Positions 42,699 to 52,131 are shown, numbered from the stretch's first letter. The stretch: 64,000 bases of DNA from CAZWBR01 sp964632305 (GCA_964632305.1 CAZWBR010000002.1:62001-126000); one strand, 5' to 3'. Made by a program: numbers and translations. Notes: generated by a model from the sequence alone, not told the origin.

Positions 42699-45575
42699 AT
42701 GCTGATTAATCTTGATTTATTTCTAAACAAAATGTATCCGACCACGGAGAATAATCCTGTATTGGAGATGGCTGATGCAACGGTTTGCTTCAGCGACCTC
42801 TTCGACGTTGAAGAACTTCAACGGATGCAGGATCTTTTTGCCCAAGCCAATGGGGTTGCTTCCCTGATCACTTTTCCCGACGGGACCCCCATTACCCAAC
42901 CCAGTCACGACTGCCGGTTCTGCAGCAATATTGCCCGGGAAGCAATTAACGGCGAGGCAAAAAAAGTCAGATTGGATATCTTGCTGGATCAGCACGATGT
43001 GGTTTGCCCGGTATATAAAACCTGCGCCAGGGCAGGATTGTGGGATGCGTCAACCCCCATTGCAGTCAATGGAAACCACCTGGCCACGTGGCTGATCGGA
43101 CAAATCGACGGTCCGACACTGGGTGCTGCTAACGGGACCGGAGATTTACATACCCTAAAGTTCCGAAAGATCGCCGAGATGCTCTCCGTTTTCGCCAACC
43201 AACTATCGGAGAAAGCCTACAATAATCTACAGCTTAAGAATATAATTGCAGAAAAGGAACGCCTCAACGAGCAACTGCGTAAAAGCGAAGAGCGTTACCG
43301 TCTGATCCTGAACGCCTCGCCCGACAACATCAGCATTACCGATTTGCAGGGCCGCTTCCTGATGCTATCACAAGGGGCACTGAAGATGTTTGGGTTTAAG
43401 AGCCCCGAGAAGGTGATTGGCAAGTCAATTATCGATTTTATTATCCCGGAAGAAAGAGAACGGGTTATTGAAGATATAGGATTGATGTTCCAGGGCTTAA
43501 AAATAGGTCCTGCCGAATATCGTGCCATCCATCCCGACGGCAGAATCATTGAAATCGAAGTCAATTCTGAATTCCTGCGCGACCAGGACGGGACACCCTA
43601 CAATATGATTCATATTGTCCGCGACATCGGGATACGTAAAGAAGCTGAAAAAAAGATCCTGGCCAATGAAGCCAAATACGGGAAAATGATGGCCAACATC
43701 GGCGACGTGATTGCCATCATGGATAAGGATGGAATTGCCCGGTACAAGAGCCCCAATGTTGAAAAATGGTTCGGATGGAAACCCGAAGAATTGGTAGGAA
43801 ACATCGCCTGGCAATATATCCATCCCGGAGACCAGGAAATGGTCTTAAAGTCGTTTGATGAATTTATAAAACAACCGAACAGCACGACAACCATCGAATT
43901 TCGTTACCGTTGCAAGGACGGCGCCTATAAATGGATTTCCTTTACCGGAAATAATCTGATCCACGACCCTCACATACAGGGGATACTGGGAAATTACCAC
44001 GATATCTCCAAACGCAAAGCGATTGAAACAGCCCTGCGTAAAAGCGAGGAAAAATACCGCCTGATTTTCGAAAACTCCCCAGTGGGCGTTTTATCATTTG
44101 ATGGTCATGGGGAAATAGTCGCATGTAACGACAGTTTTGCCCGAATAATCGGAAGCCCAAAAGAGATATTAATTGGTCTCGACATGTTGAGTTTACCTGA
44201 CGAAAAAGTCGTAATGGAAATCAAGAAATCCCTTCAGGGAGAAACAGGACATTTTGAGGGTTATTACCACTCTTTCACTTCCGATAAAGTAACCATTATC
44301 AGAGCGCTGTTTGCCCCTATTATAATGGAGGATTGTTCGGTTTGCGGGGCAGTTGGCATTATCGAAGATATCTCGGAGCGGATAAAAGCAGTAGTGGAAT
44401 TAAAGAAAGCCAGGGAAAAAGCAGAGGAGAGCGACCGGCTGAAGACCGCCTTCCTCTCCAACATGAGCCACGAGATCAGAACTCCGATGAACGGGATACT
44501 GGGCTTCAGCGATCTGCTAAAAAACCCAAAGTTAACCGGTAAAGAACAACAGGAATATATCAGCATCATCGAGAAGAGCGGCGAAAGAATGCTCAACATC
44601 ATCAATGACATCATTGATATTTCCAGGATAGAGGCCGGGCACATGGAAGTTCTGATTACCGAAACCAACATTGCCGAACTCCTCCAATTCATCAGTAAAT
44701 TTTTTCAACCCGAGGCCAGGCTAAAAAGGATTAAGCTCTACTCGCCGAACCTTACTACCGATGAAGCGTTAATCGTTAATACAGATAAACAAAAGCTGAA
44801 TGCCATCCTGATCAATCTGGTCAAAAATGCCATTAAGTTTACCTCCAACGGTCTGATCGAATTTGGGTACCGGAAAACAGAGAACGATCTTCTTTTCTAT
44901 GTTAAAGATACGGGAAGAGGAATTCCCGAATCGAAAAAAAGCATCATCTTCGAAAGGTTCCGCCAAGGCAATGAACAATCTAACCGCGATTACGAAGGCG
45001 CCGGCCTGGGATTAGCCATTTCAAAAGCTTATGCAGAAATGCTGGGAGGCCGCATATGGGTTGAAAGCGAACCGGAAAAGGGCTCGGTCTTCAGCTTCAC
45101 CATCCCTCTCAATAAAGAACATGAGGAAAAAATCGACCTCGTGTCAGATAGAGACGAAAACGAAATAGAAATAAATATCATGAAAAACCTCAAAATTTTA
45201 ATCGCTGAAGACGATGAGGTTACAGAAATGCTCATCGGCAAGGTTGCCGGATCGTTTGGAAAAGAGATTATTAATGTCAGAAAAGGAACCGACGCGATTG
45301 AGGCCTGCCGAAAAAACCCGGATATTGATTTGATTTTAATGGACATTAAAATGCCCGGGCTCGATGGTTATGAAGCCACCCGCCAGATCCGTAAATTCAA
45401 CGAAGAGGTGATTATCATTGCCCAAACCGCTTATGCCCTGTCGGGTGACAGGGAACAAGCCCAACTGGCCGGCTGCAATGAGTATATCTCCAAGCCGATC
45501 AACCTGGCTCTGCTGACCGAGTTGTTGAGAAAATATTCCCTAAAAAAGGAAATCAGGCTAGGAGCCCAAAGCTGA
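42699..45575 (+). CDS. Hybrid sensor histidine kinase with PocR and PAS domains
   Basis: Soluble hybrid kinase. Residues about 25-175 are a PocR sensory domain (FSDLFDVEELQRMQDLFAQANGVAS, then Cys pairs CRFC and CPVYKTC that may bind metal); three PAS domains follow (about 195-320, 325-445, 450-570). HisKA has His591 (SNMSHEIRTPMNG), the ATPase has GRGIPESKKSIIFERFRQG and GAGLGLAISKA, and a C-terminal receiver has Asp882 (ILMDIKMPG). No membrane helices were seen. An ATG at 42732 is an alternative start. PocR domains bind small ligands such as diols or hydrocarbon derivatives; the ligand here is unknown. 958 aa. Confidence 0.92.
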   Translation: MLINLDLFLNKMYPTTENNPVLEMADATVCFSDLFDVEELQRMQDLFAQANGVASLITFPDGTPITQPSHDCRFCSNIAREAINGEAKKVRLDILLDQHDVVCPVYKTCARAGLWDASTPIAVNGNHLATWLIGQIDGPTLGAANGTGDLHTLKFRKIAEMLSVFANQLSEKAYNNLQLKNIIAEKERLNEQLRKSEERYRLILNASPDNISITDLQGRFLMLSQGALKMFGFKSPEKVIGKSIIDFIIPEERERVIEDIGLMFQGLKIGPAEYRAIHPDGRIIEIEVNSEFLRDQDGTPYNMIHIVRDIGIRKEAEKKILANEAKYGKMMANIGDVIAIMDKDGIARYKSPNVEKWFGWKPEELVGNIAWQYIHPGDQEMVLKSFDEFIKQPNSTTTIEFRYRCKDGAYKWISFTGNNLIHDPHIQGILGNYHDISKRKAIETALRKSEEKYRLIFENSPVGVLSFDGHGEIVACNDSFARIIGSPKEILIGLDMLSLPDEKVVMEIKKSLQGETGHFEGYYHSFTSDKVTIIRALFAPIIMEDCSVCGAVGIIEDISERIKAVVELKKAREKAEESDRLKTAFLSNMSHEIRTPMNGILGFSDLLKNPKLTGKEQQEYISIIEKSGERMLNIINDIIDISRIEAGHMEVLITETNIAELLQFISKFFQPEARLKRIKLYSPNLTTDEALIVNTDKQKLNAILINLVKNAIKFTSNGLIEFGYRKTENDLLFYVKDTGRGIPESKKSIIFERFRQGNEQSNRDYEGAGLGLAISKAYAEMLGGRIWVESEPEKGSVFSFTIPLNKEHEEKIDLVSDRDENEIEINIMKNLKILIAEDDEVTEMLIGKVAGSFGKEIINVRKGTDAIEACRKNPDIDLILMDIKMPGLDGYEATRQIRKFNEEVIIIAQTAYALSGDREQAQLAGCNEYISKPINLALLTELLRKYSLKKEIRLGAQS

Positions 45576-45646
45576 TCCATCGAAACAAAACAGAAAAGCA
45601 GTTACAATCCCTCTCCGAGGAATGACCGTTAATCTATAATTATCCC

Positions 45647-45654
45647 TAACTTTG
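45647..45654 (+). promoter_or_regulatory. Putative -7 box abutting the DUF3820 start
   Basis: TAACTTTG, exact TAnnTTTG match, only 3 nt before the first ATG (45658). Transcription would start at or just after the start codon, so the mRNA may be leaderless or the later ATG (45661) may be used. Confidence 0.5.
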
Positions 45655-45657
45655 CGG

Positions 45658-45906
45658 ATGATGAATCAATTTTCAATGGAAATGGCGCCCGATCCCGGGA
45701 TCCTTCTTAAACTGGTCACGATAAAAATGCCCTTCGGCAAATACAAAGACCGTTTGTTGTGCGACCTGCCGGTATCCTACCTCGAATGGTTCGAACAGAA
45801 AGGTTTTCCGGATGGAAGTTTGGGAATCCTGCTTCAGACCATTTACGAAATCAAACTCAACGGTCTGGAACAACTGCTCATCCCGTTGAAAAAAGCGAAA
45901 CGATGA
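45658..45906 (+). CDS. DUF3820 family protein
   Basis: Small protein of about 82 residues with the DUF3820 core: TIKMPFGKYKDRLLCDLPVSYLEWFEQKGFPDGSLGILLQTIYEI. The same 'mpFGkykG..i.dlP..Yl.Wf' pattern is found as a quorum-like exonuclease appendage in some proteins, but the stand-alone form has no proven function. Two ATGs (45658, 45661) are possible starts; both follow a -7 promoter box closely. The stop overlaps the next gene by ATGA. Confidence 0.82.
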   Translation: MMNQFSMEMAPDPGILLKLVTIKMPFGKYKDRLLCDLPVSYLEWFEQKGFPDGSLGILLQTIYEIKLNGLEQLLIPLKKAKR

Positions 45907-46373
45907 AGGCAGCCCCGGTCAGCGAAATAAAATCAACCCTGCAACTGCTCTCTGTCCGCGAGGTTTCTGAATTATGCCTCCGGTTGGCCCGTTTCAGAAA
46001 GGAAAACAAAGAACTCCTCTCCTACCTGCTCTTCGAAGCTGACGATGAAGCCGGATATATCAGGAACGTTAAATCTGAAATGGACGAACTCTTCAAAAGT
46101 GTCCATCGGAAAAGCTTCTATACCGGTAAAAACGAATTACGAAAGATCCTTAAATTCACCAATCAGCAGATAAAATATTCCGGTCATAAACGTACCGAAG
46201 TAGAATTGCTGATCCACTTCTGTAAAGGGATGAAAAACACCGGCATTTCGCTAAATAACCATCCCGTACTGTTGAACCTCTACCTGCGGCAGAAACAGAG
46301 AATACGAAAGGCCTTGTCCATCCTTCACGAAGATTTACAATTCGACTATAACGATGATCTGAAAGAGATTTAA
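45903..46373 (+). CDS. Hypothetical protein coupled to DUF3820
   Basis: 156 residues, mostly helical and basic, with no signal peptide or membrane segment. Visible stretches are SVREVSELCLRLARFRKENKELLSYLLFEADDE and ELRKILKFTNQQIKYSGHKRTEVELLIHFC. I do not recognise the family. I chose ATG 45903, which overlaps the DUF3820 stop (ATGA); the open frame extends upstream but inside DUF3820. Coupling suggests a shared task. Confidence 0.72.
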   Translation: MKAAPVSEIKSTLQLLSVREVSELCLRLARFRKENKELLSYLLFEADDEAGYIRNVKSEMDELFKSVHRKSFYTGKNELRKILKFTNQQIKYSGHKRTEVELLIHFCKGMKNTGISLNNHPVLLNLYLRQKQRIRKALSILHEDLQFDYNDDLKEI

Positions 46374-46464
46374 GATCACCCGCGACTCTATCTCCCCGCT
46401 CCGCGATCTCATAATTTATACAAATTAAGTATTTCCCTTAATTTTGAAATAATATGAAAAATAT

Positions 46465-46515
46465 TGTTCTTAAAAAATAATAAATCCCTATTTTTCGAAC
46501 CCAAAATTAAGAACA
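46465..46515. repeat. Inverted half-sites flanking the probable malic enzyme promoter
   Basis: TGTTCTTAA (46465-46473) and its exact complement TTAAGAACA (46507-46515) bracket a near-consensus -7 box TATTTTTC (46489-46496). The centres are 42 bp apart, about four helical turns, a geometry that suits looping by a dimeric regulator. Confidence 0.5.
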
Positions 46516-46553
46516 TTATAAATCAGAGAATACACTTATAATACGATCAGAAA

Positions 46554-48830
46554 ATGAGTAAATTAAATCAGGAAGCATTGGATTATCACAGCAACGGCCG
46601 GGCCGGAAAAATTGCGGTGATGCCAACGAAGCCCTATGCCACTCAACGCGATTTGGGACTGGCTTACACTCCGGGAGTTGCCAGCCCCTGTCTGGCTATC
46701 AAGGACAACATAGAAGACGTCTATAAATATACGGCTAAAGGAAATCTTGTAGCAGTCATCTCTAACGGAACCGCGGTATTGGGCCTTGGCAATATCGGAC
46801 CGGAAGCCGGAAAACCGGTCATGGAAGGTAAGGGATTGCTGTTCAAAATCTATGCAGACATCGATGTCTTCGATATTGAACTCGATGCCAATGATCCCGA
46901 AAAATTTATCCAGGCCGTCAAAGCGATGGCCCCAACCTTCGGGGGTATCAACCTTGAAGATATTAAAGCCCCGGAGTGTTTCGAGATTGAACAACGCCTG
47001 AAAGCCGAACTGGATATTCCCGTGATGCACGATGACCAGCACGGTACCGCGATTATCTCCTCGGCAGGTTTGCTGAATGCACTCGACCTGGCCGGGAAAA
47101 AAATTGGTGAGGTCAGGATCGTGGTCAACGGTGCCGGAGCCGCCGCTATCTCCTGTACACGTTTATATATCTCACTGGGAGCCAACCCAAAGAACGTAAT
47201 CATGTGCGACAGCAAGGGCGTCCTGCATCATGAACGGACCGATCTGAATGCCACAAAGAAAGAGTTTATGCGGGAAACGCCCTTAAGGACCCTTGCCGAA
47301 GCGCTGGAAGGTGCCGATGTATTTATCGGCCTTTCGACCTCAGGAGTATTAAAAAAGGAAATGGTCCGTACCATGGCCGATAATCCGATCGTGTTTGCAC
47401 TGGCCAATCCCGATCCCGAAATCCCTTATGCCGAAGCCAAGGCTTCACGCGAAGACCTGATCTTCGCTACCGGACGCTCCGACTACCCCAACCAGATCAA
47501 TAATGTACTGGGGTTCCCTTTCATCTTCCGCGGCGCCCTCGATGTTCGTGCCCGCTCAATCAACGAGGAGATGAAGATCGCCTGCGTTCATGCACTGGCT
47601 GAACTGGCAAAGGAAAAGGTCCCCGAATCGGTGCTTACCGCTTATAACGCCAGAAATATCGTTTATGGCCGCGAATACCTGATTCCCAAACCTATGGATC
47701 CCCGCCTTATCACCCGTGTAGCTCCCGCCGTGGCTAAAGCAGCTATCGAATCAGGTGTTGCCCGGAAAACGATCACCGATTGGGAGGCTTATACCGAAGA
47801 ATTGGGCCATCGTCTTGGGTCGGAAAACAAACTGATCTCAATGATGATCGACAAGGCCAAACAGGACCCCAAAAAAGTTGCTTTCCCCGATGCCAGCGAA
47901 TTCAACGTGCTGAAAGCCGCCTATATCGCCCAGCAGGAAGGGATTGCCACTCCGATCCTGATCGGGAACGAAGAGAAAATCAGAAAACTGATCGCCGAGA
48001 ATGAACTCGATTTTAACAGCGTGGAAATCATCGATAACCGTAGCCGGACCCAGGATGAACTACGCCGTCACTATGCCGATCGGCTCTTCGAAAAACGCAG
48101 CCGCAAAGGAATGACCCACGAGGAAGCGGTCGATAAGATGTACGACAAGAATTATTTCGCCGCAATGATGGTCGAATGTGGCGATGCCGATGCAGCACTA
48201 ACCGGATTTTCAACACGTTATCCTGATGCAGTTGAACCAGTTCTCGAAGTAATTGGTAAAAAACCGAATGTCTCCAAAATTTTCGGGATGCATGTCATCA
48301 TCACTCCCAAAGGAACATTCTTCCTGGCCGACACTTCGCTTGGCGCTGCACCCGATTCCGATACCCTGGTCGATACCGCTATCCAGTCTGCCGAAATCGT
48401 CCGCCAGTTCAACATCGAACCGCATATCGCGATGCTCTCCTATTCCAATTTCGGAGCATCGAAAAAAGGAACTCCTTCCATTGTCCACCAGGCAGTCGAA
48501 AAACTGCACAAGGATCATCCTGAACTGATCGTTGACGGTGAGATGCAGTTGAAGACGGCCCTGAACAAGGAACTTCGCAATAAAATCTATCCGTTCAACA
48601 AACTGGGGGATAAGGATGTCAACACCCTGATCTTCCCGAACCTCAGCTCGGCCAATATCGCGATGCATATCCTTCAGCATATCGCCGATTGTGAAACCCT
48701 TGGACCAGTCCTGGTCGGAAACCGTAAATCGATGCACGTGATGCAGATGCAAGGTTCCGTTCGCGACGTTCTGAATATGATCGCTATCGCGGTGATCGAT
48801 GCCCAAACCCTTACGAAAAACGGGAATTAA
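46554..48830 (+). CDS. maeB: NADP-dependent malic enzyme with phosphotransacetylase-like domain
   Basis: Malate to pyruvate plus CO2 with NADPH. Malic domain about residues 1-170 (YTPGVASPC, PVMEGKGLLFKIYADIDVFDIE, VMHDDQHGTA), NAD-binding about 170-420 (IVVNGAGAAAISCTRLY, FALANPDPEI), and a C-terminal PTA-like domain about 430-758 (PDASEFNVLKAAYIAQQEG, PNLSSANIAMHILQHI). The PTA part is generally regulatory (acetyl-CoA control) and lacks phosphotransacetylase activity. 758 aa is the standard fusion length. With PPDK it feeds gluconeogenesis. Confidence 0.95.
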   Translation: MSKLNQEALDYHSNGRAGKIAVMPTKPYATQRDLGLAYTPGVASPCLAIKDNIEDVYKYTAKGNLVAVISNGTAVLGLGNIGPEAGKPVMEGKGLLFKIYADIDVFDIELDANDPEKFIQAVKAMAPTFGGINLEDIKAPECFEIEQRLKAELDIPVMHDDQHGTAIISSAGLLNALDLAGKKIGEVRIVVNGAGAAAISCTRLYISLGANPKNVIMCDSKGVLHHERTDLNATKKEFMRETPLRTLAEALEGADVFIGLSTSGVLKKEMVRTMADNPIVFALANPDPEIPYAEAKASREDLIFATGRSDYPNQINNVLGFPFIFRGALDVRARSINEEMKIACVHALAELAKEKVPESVLTAYNARNIVYGREYLIPKPMDPRLITRVAPAVAKAAIESGVARKTITDWEAYTEELGHRLGSENKLISMMIDKAKQDPKKVAFPDASEFNVLKAAYIAQQEGIATPILIGNEEKIRKLIAENELDFNSVEIIDNRSRTQDELRRHYADRLFEKRSRKGMTHEEAVDKMYDKNYFAAMMVECGDADAALTGFSTRYPDAVEPVLEVIGKKPNVSKIFGMHVIITPKGTFFLADTSLGAAPDSDTLVDTAIQSAEIVRQFNIEPHIAMLSYSNFGASKKGTPSIVHQAVEKLHKDHPELIVDGEMQLKTALNKELRNKIYPFNKLGDKDVNTLIFPNLSSANIAMHILQHIADCETLGPVLVGNRKSMHVMQMQGSVRDVLNMIAIAVIDAQTLTKNGN

Positions 48831-48848
48831 GCCGTTAATCTTTACAAT

Positions 48849-48893
48849 CAAAAAAGCCTGACCGGATTCTAAATCCGATCAGGCTTTTTTATT
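48849..48893. terminator. Bidirectional terminator between maeB and folC
   Basis: AAAAAAGCCTGA-CCGGATT pairs with AATCCGATCAGGCTTTTTT. Ends in seven T on the plus strand and six on the minus, serving both convergent genes. Confidence 0.9.
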
Positions 48894-48900
48894 TCCTGTC

Positions 48901-50202
48901 TTACGGCACAACTTCCGCGACAACAAAAGTGCTACCTCCGATAAAGATCAAATCGTCCGGACGACTATTCTCCCGGGCAGCCGCCACCGCTTCCGCGACT
49001 GTCGGGTAACTCTCCCCTTTCAGATCAAAATAGGAAGCCATCTTCATCAGTTGCTTCTCACTCATCGCACGGGGCATCGAGGCCCTGGTAAAATAATATT
49101 CGGCATCCTTCGGGAGCTGGGCCAGCACCGACACAATATCCTTGTCATTGACCATCCCGATGACAAAATGAAGTTTTTGATATGGAGTCTGAGCCAACTG
49201 GGCCACCACCTCACGGATGCCGGCCTCGTTATGTCCCGTATCGCAAATAATCCTGGGATTGGCCCCAATAGTCTGCCATCGTCCCTGGAGCCCGGTATTG
49301 TCCATAACGTGCTCCAATCCCCGCCGAAGATCCGGTTCATCAATCTTCCATCCTTTTTGCCGAAGTTGCTCTATCGCCGCCATAGCCGTGCAGATATTCA
49401 GGGACTGGTATTTCCCCATCAGATCCAACCGGAGGTTTTCATAAACAATCTCTGTCCCCTGCTTAAGGTTAAAGACCTGCTTCCCGTCAGTGGAGATCAT
49501 CGAATAAGCAGAGCTAAACACCTGATCAGCAAAGATTATAGGGGAATTATTCTCGCGGGCTTTACCCCCGAAAATCATCGAGGTCTGCGGATGGGTCTCC
49601 CCGATCACAGCCGGGACCAGCGGCTTGATGATCCCGGCCTTTTCCAGCGCGATCTTCCCTAACGTGTCCCCTAACAAAGCCGTATGATCAAGACTGATAT
49701 TGGTGATGACCGAGAGGTCGGGAGCAATGATATTGGTCGAATCGAGCCTGCCCCCTAACCCAACCTCAACGATGGCGATATCAATCGCTTCACTGGCAAA
49801 ATAATCGAAGGCCATCATCACGGTCAGCTCAAAGAAAGAAGGCTCAAGGGAATAATCGTTGTTGCCTTTTAAAAATCTCTCAACAAAACTGACCACAAAA
49901 TCCTTCGGGATCATCTCACCGTTGACCCGTATCCGTTCCCGGAAATCCTTCAGATGGGGCGAAGTGTAAAGCCCGGTTTTATATCCCGCCTCCTGAAATA
50001 CACTGGCCAGCATATGCGAAACCGAGCCCTTACCATTCGTCCCGGCCACATGAACCGACCTGAACTGCCGGTGCGGGTGTCCAAACATCCGGTCAAGCGC
50101 CAGGGTATTATCCAGGCTGTCCTTGTAGGCTGCAGGCCCCGTCCGCTGATAAAACGGCAGATGTTCGTATAAATAATTGATTACCTCTTCATAACGTTCC
50201 AT
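48901..50202 (-). CDS. folC: Bifunctional dihydrofolate synthase / folylpolyglutamate synthase
   Basis: Mur-ligase-fold enzyme that adds glutamate to dihydropteroate and folates. The P-loop is HVAGTNGKGSVSHMLASV, then YKTGLYTSPHLKDFRERIRVNG, VEVGLGGRLDSTN, LDHTALLGDTLGKIALEKAGI and the C-terminal ICDTGHNEAGIREV. Length 433 aa is normal. Single gene divergent from phoH. Confidence 0.95.
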   Translation of the reverse strand: MERYEEVINYLYEHLPFYQRTGPAAYKDSLDNTLALDRMFGHPHRQFRSVHVAGTNGKGSVSHMLASVFQEAGYKTGLYTSPHLKDFRERIRVNGEMIPKDFVVSFVERFLKGNNDYSLEPSFFELTVMMAFDYFASEAIDIAIVEVGLGGRLDSTNIIAPDLSVITNISLDHTALLGDTLGKIALEKAGIIKPLVPAVIGETHPQTSMIFGGKARENNSPIIFADQVFSSAYSMISTDGKQVFNLKQGTEIVYENLRLDLMGKYQSLNICTAMAAIEQLRQKGWKIDEPDLRRGLEHVMDNTGLQGRWQTIGANPRIICDTGHNEAGIREVVAQLAQTPYQKLHFVIGMVNDKDIVSVLAQLPKDAEYYFTRASMPRAMSEKQLMKMASYFDLKGESYPTVAEAVAAARENSRPDDLIFIGGSTFVVAEVVP

Positions 50203-50281
50203 GATCAGTATTTCTTGGTAAAAAACGTTACAAAGATGATAAAAAGCTCGCCGTAAAACGAGTTTCGCATCAGATAAATAC

Positions 50282-50289
50282 TATCTTTA
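50282..50289 (+). promoter_or_regulatory. Near-consensus -7 box of phoH
   Basis: TATCTTTA, one base off TAnnTTTG, 24 nt before the phoH ATG. Confidence 0.35.
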
Positions 50290-50313
50290 ACCAACAACCA
50301 AAAACACCACACC

Positions 50314-51636
50314 ATGAGCAAGTCTAAAATTTTTGTGCTCGACACCAATGTCATTCTTCACGACCATGAGTGTATTTATAATTTTGAGGATAACGATGTT
50401 GTCATCCCAATTACCGTGCTGGAAGAACTGGATAAATTTAAAAGGGGAAACGATCAGATAAATTTCCAGGCCCGACAGTTTGTAAGGGTTCTCGACGAAA
50501 TCGTGGGAAATGATCTTTTTAACGGGGGAATACTGCTCGGCCCCTCTAAAGGAAGGCTGATCATCGAAACCGGCAAACCCTTCTCCGATAAACTGAAAAC
50601 CTCGTTTCGCGAAGATATACCCGATCACCGTATCCTGGCTATTGCCGAGTATATTACAGAAAAACACAAAGACCGCAAGGTCGTTCTGGTCTCCAAAGAT
50701 ATCAACCTGAGGATGAAAGCCAAATCGCTGCACATCGATTCGGAAGATTACCGCAACGACAAGGTCGAAGATATCAATGTCCTTTATCAGGGGATCCGTG
50801 AAATGAAGGATTTCTCCGACAATCTGATCGGACAACTCTACGATAGCAAATCAATGACCGTTGAAGAGGCTGGGATAAGCAATCCCCCTTTCCCCAACGA
50901 GTTTTTCATTATGAAGGGCTCCCGTTCCAGTGTGCTGGCCCATTACAACCCCTTCCATACCCGGCTCGAACGGGTCGACAAGAAAGTGGCTTACGGGATA
51001 AAACCAAGGAATGCCGAACAAACCTTCTCGATCCATGCCTTGCTTGACCCGGATATCAAACTGGTCAGCCTGACCGGGAAAGCAGGTACCGGAAAGACGT
51101 TACTGGCCCTGGCCGCGGCCATTGCCCAGCACGGCACTTACGACCAGATCCTGCTCGCCCGTCCAATCGTGGCCCTCAGCAACCGCGATATTGGCTTCCT
51201 GCCCGGCGATGCCGAAGAAAAGGTCTCCCCCTACATGCAACCCCTTTTCGATAACCTGGCTGTGATCAAACGTTGCTTCGGAGCACATAGTCCCGAGCTG
51301 CAACTAATTGAAGATCTGCAAAAAAGCGACCGGCTCGAAATAAGCCCGTTAGCCTTTATTCGCGGACGAAGCCTCTCGAACTGCTACTTCATCATCGACG
51401 AAGCCCAGAACCTTACCCCCCACGAAGTGAAAACCATTATCACCCGGGCCGGAGAAGGGACCAAGATGATCTTTACCGGCGATATCCAGCAGATCGACTC
51501 CCCCTACCTCGACATGCAATCGAACGGATTGGCCTACCTCACCGACAAGATGAAGGGGCAGGATTTGTTTGCCCATGTCAACCTGGTAAAAGGGGAACGA
51601 AGTTACCTCGCCGAACTGGCCAGCGACTTGCTGTAA
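50314..51636 (+). CDS. phoH: PhoH family ATPase with N-terminal PIN domain (PhoH2)
   Basis: PIN nuclease domain about residues 1-145 (KIFVLDTNVILHDHECI, VTVLEELDKFKRG-like segment, DHRILAIAEY) fused to a PhoH ATPase (about 220-440) with Walker A TGKAGTGKTLLA and Walker B FIIDEAQNLTP. PhoH2 proteins unwind and cut RNA. Length 440 aa matches. Single transcription unit with folC divergent; role in phosphate stress is historical and uncertain. Confidence 0.93.
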   Translation: MSKSKIFVLDTNVILHDHECIYNFEDNDVVIPITVLEELDKFKRGNDQINFQARQFVRVLDEIVGNDLFNGGILLGPSKGRLIIETGKPFSDKLKTSFREDIPDHRILAIAEYITEKHKDRKVVLVSKDINLRMKAKSLHIDSEDYRNDKVEDINVLYQGIREMKDFSDNLIGQLYDSKSMTVEEAGISNPPFPNEFFIMKGSRSSVLAHYNPFHTRLERVDKKVAYGIKPRNAEQTFSIHALLDPDIKLVSLTGKAGTGKTLLALAAAIAQHGTYDQILLARPIVALSNRDIGFLPGDAEEKVSPYMQPLFDNLAVIKRCFGAHSPELQLIEDLQKSDRLEISPLAFIRGRSLSNCYFIIDEAQNLTPHEVKTIITRAGEGTKMIFTGDIQQIDSPYLDMQSNGLAYLTDKMKGQDLFAHVNLVKGERSYLAELASDLL

Positions 51637-51760
51637 GGTAAACAGGGCGCGAATAATTTTTGTAAACCGATAAAAAATAAATATCATTGGCGGAAATTTT
51701 AGATCAAAGACAGAACAGGATAAATAGTTTTCAGATTTATTACCAGAAATAACAATCAAC

Positions 51761-52042
51761 ATGTTGAAAGTCAACGAATATTTTGGAGGTACGGTAAAAT
51801 CGATTGCCGTCGAAAACGAAGAAGGAACCGCCACTATCGGCGTTATGGAAGCCGGCGAATATGAATTCGGCACCGGAACCATCGAAGTGATGACCATCAC
51901 CAGCGGAACACTCGAAGTGTTATTACCAGGTGAGAATGAATGGAAAAGCTATCCCAAAGGCGGGGTATTCGAAGTGGCCAAAGGGGTAAAATTTAAGGTT
52001 AAAGCCGCTGCACCTGTCGCTTATCACTGCCTTTACCTCTGA
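51761..52042 (+). CDS. ppnP: Pyrimidine/purine nucleoside phosphorylase PpnP (DUF1255)
   Basis: Cupin-fold enzyme of 93 residues that phosphorolyses several nucleosides. The whole sequence fits: MLKVNEYFGGTVKSIAVENE, TIGVMEAGEYEFGTGTIEVM, LPGENEWKSYPKGGVFEVAKGVKFKVKA, ending YHCLYL. Separate from phoH by about 120 nt of AT-rich spacer. Confidence 0.93.
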   Translation: MLKVNEYFGGTVKSIAVENEEGTATIGVMEAGEYEFGTGTIEVMTITSGTLEVLLPGENEWKSYPKGGVFEVAKGVKFKVKAAAPVAYHCLYL

Positions 52043-52095
52043 TCGGGCAATAAAAGCCCAAAATGTCGGGCCGGAATAATCGTCCCCTTCATTTT

Positions 52096-52131
52096 CCTGA
52101 TCAGTATGGAGCTCTCTCCATGCTGATCAGG
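52096..52131. terminator. 36-nt near-perfect palindrome, probable bidirectional terminator
   Basis: CCTGATCAGTATGGAG, loop CTCT, CTCCATGCTGATCAGG: long stem with one unpaired step. It lies between convergent ppnP and the desaturase gene; T-runs are weak, so it may instead act as an mRNA 3' stabiliser. Confidence 0.65.

Noticed and set aside
48210..48851. 213-codon open frame antisense to maeB
   Set aside because: Antisense shadow of the PTA-like domain; codon pattern follows the sense gene.
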